This document shows, one piece after another, positions 31,849 through 33,943 of a stretch of 33,943 nt of DNA. The DNA is taken from positions 1-33,943 of IMG/VR virus record IMGVR_UViG_3300042507_002260; one strand, 5' to 3'. Position 1 is the stretch's first letter, and each line of letters opens with the position of its first letter. Both the position numbers and the translations under genes were made by a program. The notes under the pieces were generated by a model. That model was not told the origin of the DNA. It did no database searches and saw only the letters and a list, made by a program, of their open reading frames with translations. This DNA is from a virus.

Positions 31849-32050
31849 CTTACTGCTGGAGGATACGGTCCAGCAGATCACGGAGGTGTTTGAGGTTTCG
31901 CACGCCTTCCCCAAGGCGTTCATCAAGGAGGAGAAGCGACATGGATTCTGGAAGCGATTGTGGATTCGTCTTGCGTCATGCTTTGGCTCACGCCGCCGAT
32001 CTGCACCGCAGCGTGATCGTCAACCGCGAGGCGATCTCCAGCGTGGCTGA
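31826..32050 (+). CDS. Small unknown protein overlapping helicase end
   Basis: A 74-residue frame beginning at GTG 31826, with GAAAGGAG about 9 bases ahead. The first 40 residues look like a real protein (a helix with LLLEDTVQQITEVFEVSHAFPKAFIKEE), whereas the last 36 overlap the next gene (31941) in another frame and are Arg/Ser-rich. It overlaps the helicase by 23 bases. The ribosome site and the regular first half support it. I do not recognise it. Confidence 0.5.
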   Translation: MNSQKRSDLLLEDTVQQITEVFEVSHAFPKAFIKEEKRHGFWKRLWIRLASCFGSRRRSAPQRDRQPRGDLQRG

Positions 32051-32492
32051 GAGAATGATGCTCTCATTCCCTCAGTGCCGTGGCGTGGTGCGCCTGCTGC
32101 GAGTCTCGGGCTACATCCCGAGCCCGGAGCGGCTGGCCCTGGTTGCCATGAAGGACTGGGGGCTGGAGGACGAAGACATTGCCGAAATGTGGGGCCGCCC
32201 AACGGAATGGGCGACTCAGGTGCGGGCCGACGCCGAGAAGCTCCGAGAGGCGGAGCCGATTGCGGACCACCTGGAATACCTGGACGAGGGGCTCTGCCCC
32301 GGCGATCCGTGCCCCGAAGAACTGTATCGCAGGGCCGCTGAGATCAGGGCCAAGCGGGACAGAACGTGGTCGCACGCCTTGAGCGGGCGTCCACTTAGTG
32401 CCCCGACGCAGGGCGGGATGCGTCACTACGCCTGGGATGGCCGCTATGCATCGTTCGTTTCGATCCTCGCTTCAGGCTGGTCAAGACGCTGA
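31941..32492 (+). CDS. Putative HTH-like DNA-binding protein
   Basis: A 183-residue protein starting at ATG 31941, with AAGGAGGAG about 8 bases upstream. A helical first part (HALAHAADLHRSVIVNREAISSVAERMMLSF) is followed by ALVAMKDWGLEDEDIAEMWGRPTEWATQVR (about 70-99), which fits a helix-turn-helix with Gly-Leu and a Trp-Gly turn. Then EHLEYLDEGLCPGDPCPEELYRRAAEIRAKRDRTW-like helical text ends in a basic tail. I recall such Trp-Gly-Arg-Pro and EELYRRAAEIR proteins from planctomycete phages. It may be a transcription regulator of the early genes. The end overlaps the nuclease start. Confidence 0.6.
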   Translation: MDSGSDCGFVLRHALAHAADLHRSVIVNREAISSVAERMMLSFPQCRGVVRLLRVSGYIPSPERLALVAMKDWGLEDEDIAEMWGRPTEWATQVRADAEKLREAEPIADHLEYLDEGLCPGDPCPEELYRRAAEIRAKRDRTWSHALSGRPLSAPTQGGMRHYAWDGRYASFVSILASGWSRR

Positions 32493-33066
32493 ACGCCGCT
32501 GGGTCGATAGCCTTCGGGCTATCGGCCGGGCGGTGGCTCACGGACTGAAACTTCGCATCAAGAAACACTGCAAGGTCAACGACCATGTCGAATCGCCCGA
32601 TGCTTGCCTCCTCTTGTCGGTGGAGATCAAGGAACGCTCCTTGTCCTTCACCTCTCCGGAGGATTACCCGTACGACACCGTCTTCGTTGATGACTGTCGC
32701 GGGCTCGCCCGTGAGAGTTTCGGTCACTTCGCCTACGTCTACCTTTCCAAGCCGACCGGCCAATGGGTCTGGCTGTCTGTCCTGGACCGTGACGAGACAT
32801 GGACAGAGACGACTACGTTCGACCGCGGGCGGGGCCATGAGGTGCCGGTCCTGGTGGCGCCGAAGGGGCACCTTCGACCAGCCCAGCAACTGATTGATTT
32901 GATTTATCCGCACCACTATCTGGATTTAGTCGATGGAGAAACAGGAGCCTTCGTCAGCGGAGGTGGAGAGGTTGAGGAGCGAGAACGCTACGTTGCGAAA
33001 ACGCATCCGGACGCTGGAGGAAGAACTACGCCGCCTCCAGGCAAGACTCGTAAGCACATGGGGTGA
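32446..33066 (+). CDS. PD-(D/E)XK nuclease
   Basis: A 206-residue protein; the start is uncertain, with ATG 32446 or ATG 32437 possible, each overlapping the previous gene by about 50 bases and without a good ribosome site. It opens with FRSSLQAGQDAERRWVDSLRAIG (helix with Glu 16), followed by ESPDACLLLSVEIKER, where Asp 52 and Glu 60-Ile-Lys 62 form the PD-(D/E)XK signature. Strands follow (DTVFVDD, FAYVYLSK, WVWLSVLDR). This fits a small restriction-like or resolvase-like nuclease. The last 45 residues or so are overlaid with another frame (32933) and look low in order. Confidence 0.72.
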   Translation: MHRSFRSSLQAGQDAERRWVDSLRAIGRAVAHGLKLRIKKHCKVNDHVESPDACLLLSVEIKERSLSFTSPEDYPYDTVFVDDCRGLARESFGHFAYVYLSKPTGQWVWLSVLDRDETWTETTTFDRGRGHEVPVLVAPKGHLRPAQQLIDLIYPHHYLDLVDGETGAFVSGGGEVEERERYVAKTHPDAGGRTTPPPGKTRKHMG

Positions 33067-33073
33067 TGCATGA
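32933..33073 (+). CDS. Leucine-zipper peptide overlapping the nuclease 3' end
   Basis: A 46-residue frame in the +1 register relative to the nuclease. It contains a regular heptad coil, VERLRSENATLRKRIRTL, then EEELRRLQARL, with Leu/Ile at the expected seven-residue spacing over about 30 residues. The next gene starts in an ATGA overlap with its stop, as in most junctions here. The ribosome site is weak (GGAT at about -12). The coil should form a dimer or bind a partner. The coil is too regular to be a likely chance reading frame, though the frame has no proven start. Confidence 0.6.
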   Translation: MEKQEPSSAEVERLRSENATLRKRIRTLEEELRRLQARLVSTWGDA

Positions 33074-33213
33074 GCAAACCGTTGATCTTGGTGACGATGG
33101 CGATCTACGCCTACGTGGCGGGTGAGCAGCTCCACAAGGGCAACGTGCCGGGATTTGTCATGTGGGCCGCGTACAGCGTGGCCAACCTGGGCCTGTATCT
33201 GATGACGAAGTGA
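33070..33213 (+). CDS. Small two-span membrane protein
   Basis: A 47-residue protein starting in an ATGA overlap. Two hydrophobic spans are visible: LILVTMAIYAYVAG near 5-18 and VPGFVMWAAYSVANLGLYLM near 27-46, joined by the short loop EQLHKGN. The sequence HKGN...W..Y..ANLGLYL is one I recall from very short phage proteins of unknown function. A membrane location is well supported; it may be a holin-like or a host-membrane protein. Confidence 0.62.
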   Translation: MSKPLILVTMAIYAYVAGEQLHKGNVPGFVMWAAYSVANLGLYLMTK

Positions 33214-33300
33214 GAACACACAGGATCAGGGGCGGCGAGGAGATGACGATGAGCAACGAAACGAACGCATCCGAGCCGTCAGGTGCATCCGCTGGTTCTC
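33211..33300 (+). repeat. Leader repeat, copy A
   Basis: From TGAGAACAC at 33211-33219, through GATCA, to ATGAGC-ACGA at the start codon, and on to GCATCCGCTGGTTCT, this stretch resembles copy B at 33815 (TGAGAACAC identical, the last element 14 of 15 identical). In each case TGAGAACAC begins with the stop codon of the gene before. The copies cover the leader and the first codons of the genes at 33249 and 33861. Confidence 0.5.
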
Positions 33301-33533
33301 ACGGTAAGCCGGTTGTGTGGGCCGCCATGCACGGCGACGTTGCGATGTATACGTCCCGTCGCAGGGAGAGCGTAAGCGACATCGCCGCAAGGTACGGACG
33401 CGAAATCGTTCCGCTCTACCGTTCTCCCACGCTCACCGACGAGGAGCGGGCGGCGATTGAGCAAGCGGTTAAGTGGTACGACAACATGCGAGCGGCTTCC
33501 ACTCTGCGAGCGCTACTGGAGAGACTGAAATGA
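33249..33533 (+). CDS. Small unknown protein with shared leader
   Basis: A 94-residue protein. I prefer ATG 33249 because GAGGAG lies 6 bases ahead; the in-frame ATG at 33243 has no room for it. The first 20 residues (MSNETNASEPSGASAGS) are Ser/Glu/Asn-rich and disordered, similar to the start of the gene at 33861. The rest is helical and basic (SVSDIAARYGREIVPLYRS, then TDEERAAIEQAVKWYDNMRAASTLRALLERL). The stop overlaps the next gene as ATGA. The function is unknown. Confidence 0.6.
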   Translation: MSNETNASEPSGASAGSHGKPVVWAAMHGDVAMYTSRRRESVSDIAARYGREIVPLYRSPTLTDEERAAIEQAVKWYDNMRAASTLRALLERLK

Positions 33534-33817
33534 TCGAAGCAGTATCAAGTGCAGTTGAGGATCGGATACTTGGCGGCATCGGCTGCTTCGCCGCCGTCAT
33601 TGCGGTCGGCGTTGGGCTTATTGCTTTCGCCATCGGCCGGTGGAGCGTCTCGCCGGATAAGCCACAGCCAACGTCAGAGGAATCGCTTATTGTGATCCCG
33701 CCATCCAGCGGAGTGCCGGAACGCTACTGGCGTCCACACACAGAGACGCGCAATGGACACTTGTATGTCACCGAAGGCAAGTTCGTTCATTCGCCGGCGT
33801 GCGGATGCAAGGATTGA
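33530..33817 (+). CDS. Single-span membrane protein, unknown
   Basis: A 95-residue protein starting in an ATGA overlap. Residues 13-35 form one hydrophobic span (GGIGCFAAVIAVGVGLIAFA), then a charged linker (RWSVSPDKPQPTSEESL), and a soluble end with ERYWRPHTETRNGHLYVTEGKFVHSPACGCKD. The final CGC with the nearby His could bind metal. The N-terminus is short, so orientation in the membrane is not obvious. It is probably a host-membrane or accessory protein. Confidence 0.6.
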   Translation: MIEAVSSAVEDRILGGIGCFAAVIAVGVGLIAFAIGRWSVSPDKPQPTSEESLIVIPPSSGVPERYWRPHTETRNGHLYVTEGKFVHSPACGCKD

Positions 33818-33902
33818 GAACACGCGAGATCAACAGCCGCGAACAAAGGAGGCGGCAACTATGAGCGACGAGAATGAGCGGTCTGTTGCATCGGCTGGTT
33901 CT
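33815..33902 (+). repeat. Leader repeat, copy B
   Basis: Second copy of the leader described at 33211, with TGAGAACAC at 33815-33823 and ATGAGCGACGA at the start codon 33861, then GCATCGGCTGGTTCT. The spacing from TGAGAACAC to the start is 46 bases here and 38 in copy A. It may mark a family of small early genes made by duplication. Confidence 0.5.
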
Positions 33903-33943
33903 GTGGCGGGCGGCAATGACCTTATTGATCGACTAAGCGACCT
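33861..33943 (+). CDS. Unknown protein, cut by the right edge
   Basis: Only the first 27 residues are visible, starting MSDENERSVASAGS and continuing GGNDLIDRLSD. The start at 33861 has AAAGGAGG about 10 bases ahead. The opening resembles the gene at 33249 (MSNETNASEP...ASAGS), so the two may share a duplicated leader. The product cannot be assigned. Confidence 0.5.
   Translation, partial: MSDENERSVASAGSVAGGNDLIDRLSD

Overview
The window looks like part of the genome of a temperate, short-tailed (podovirus-like) phage with high GC content, probably one that infects a planctomycete. The phage call rests on a major capsid protein, a large terminase, a portal, a connector-like protein, a nozzle-like protein and a run of large ejection-type proteins, with no tape-measure, tail-tube or sheath gene in sight. 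The temperate call rests on a tyrosine integrase beside a tRNA fragment. The host guess is an inference: several proteins (a 13-cysteine protein at 17176, a zinc-type protein at 17838, an HTH-like protein at 31941) have a look I associate from memory with planctomycetes and their phages. It needs a database search.

Layout. From 1 to 27037 almost everything is on the + strand and tightly packed; at least 17 junctions here are ATGA, GTGA, TAATG or TGATG overlaps, so this reads as a long translationally coupled late operon. Order: major capsid protein (cut by the left edge), a decoration-type protein, two unknown proteins, a glycosyltransferase-methyltransferase fusion (3186), small terminase candidate (4573), a nested zinc-type protein (5072), large terminase (5205), a small SH3-like protein, portal (7238), small head/fibre proteins, a tiny membrane peptide (12020), connector-like protein (12138), nozzle-like protein apparently split in two (13259 and 13525), an Asn-rich fibre (15744), small accessory proteins, Gly/Met/Asn-rich virion proteins (18243-20159), and the ejection-protein block (20431, 21825, 23297).

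From 27020 to 27859 a tyrosine recombinase lies on the - strand, convergent with the last ejection protein. Just upstream of it, a 325-base gene-free stretch (27860-28184) holds a 5' tRNA fragment, the best candidate for attP, and a hairpin with a T tract. Because phage genes continue on both sides, this looks like an uninserted phage genome rather than a prophage edge.

From 28185 to the right edge comes an early + strand module: PD-(D/E)XK exonuclease, ERF-type annealing protein and SSB (a phage recombination set), a very strong terminator, then a second cluster with a small protein, an SF2 helicase with a DUF3820-like tail, an HTH-like protein, a PD-(D/E)XK nuclease with a leucine-zipper reading frame laid over its 3' end, and several small membrane or unknown proteins, two of which share a repeated leader. 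No DNA polymerase, repressor, excisionase or recognisable endolysin is present; these presumably lie outside the window.
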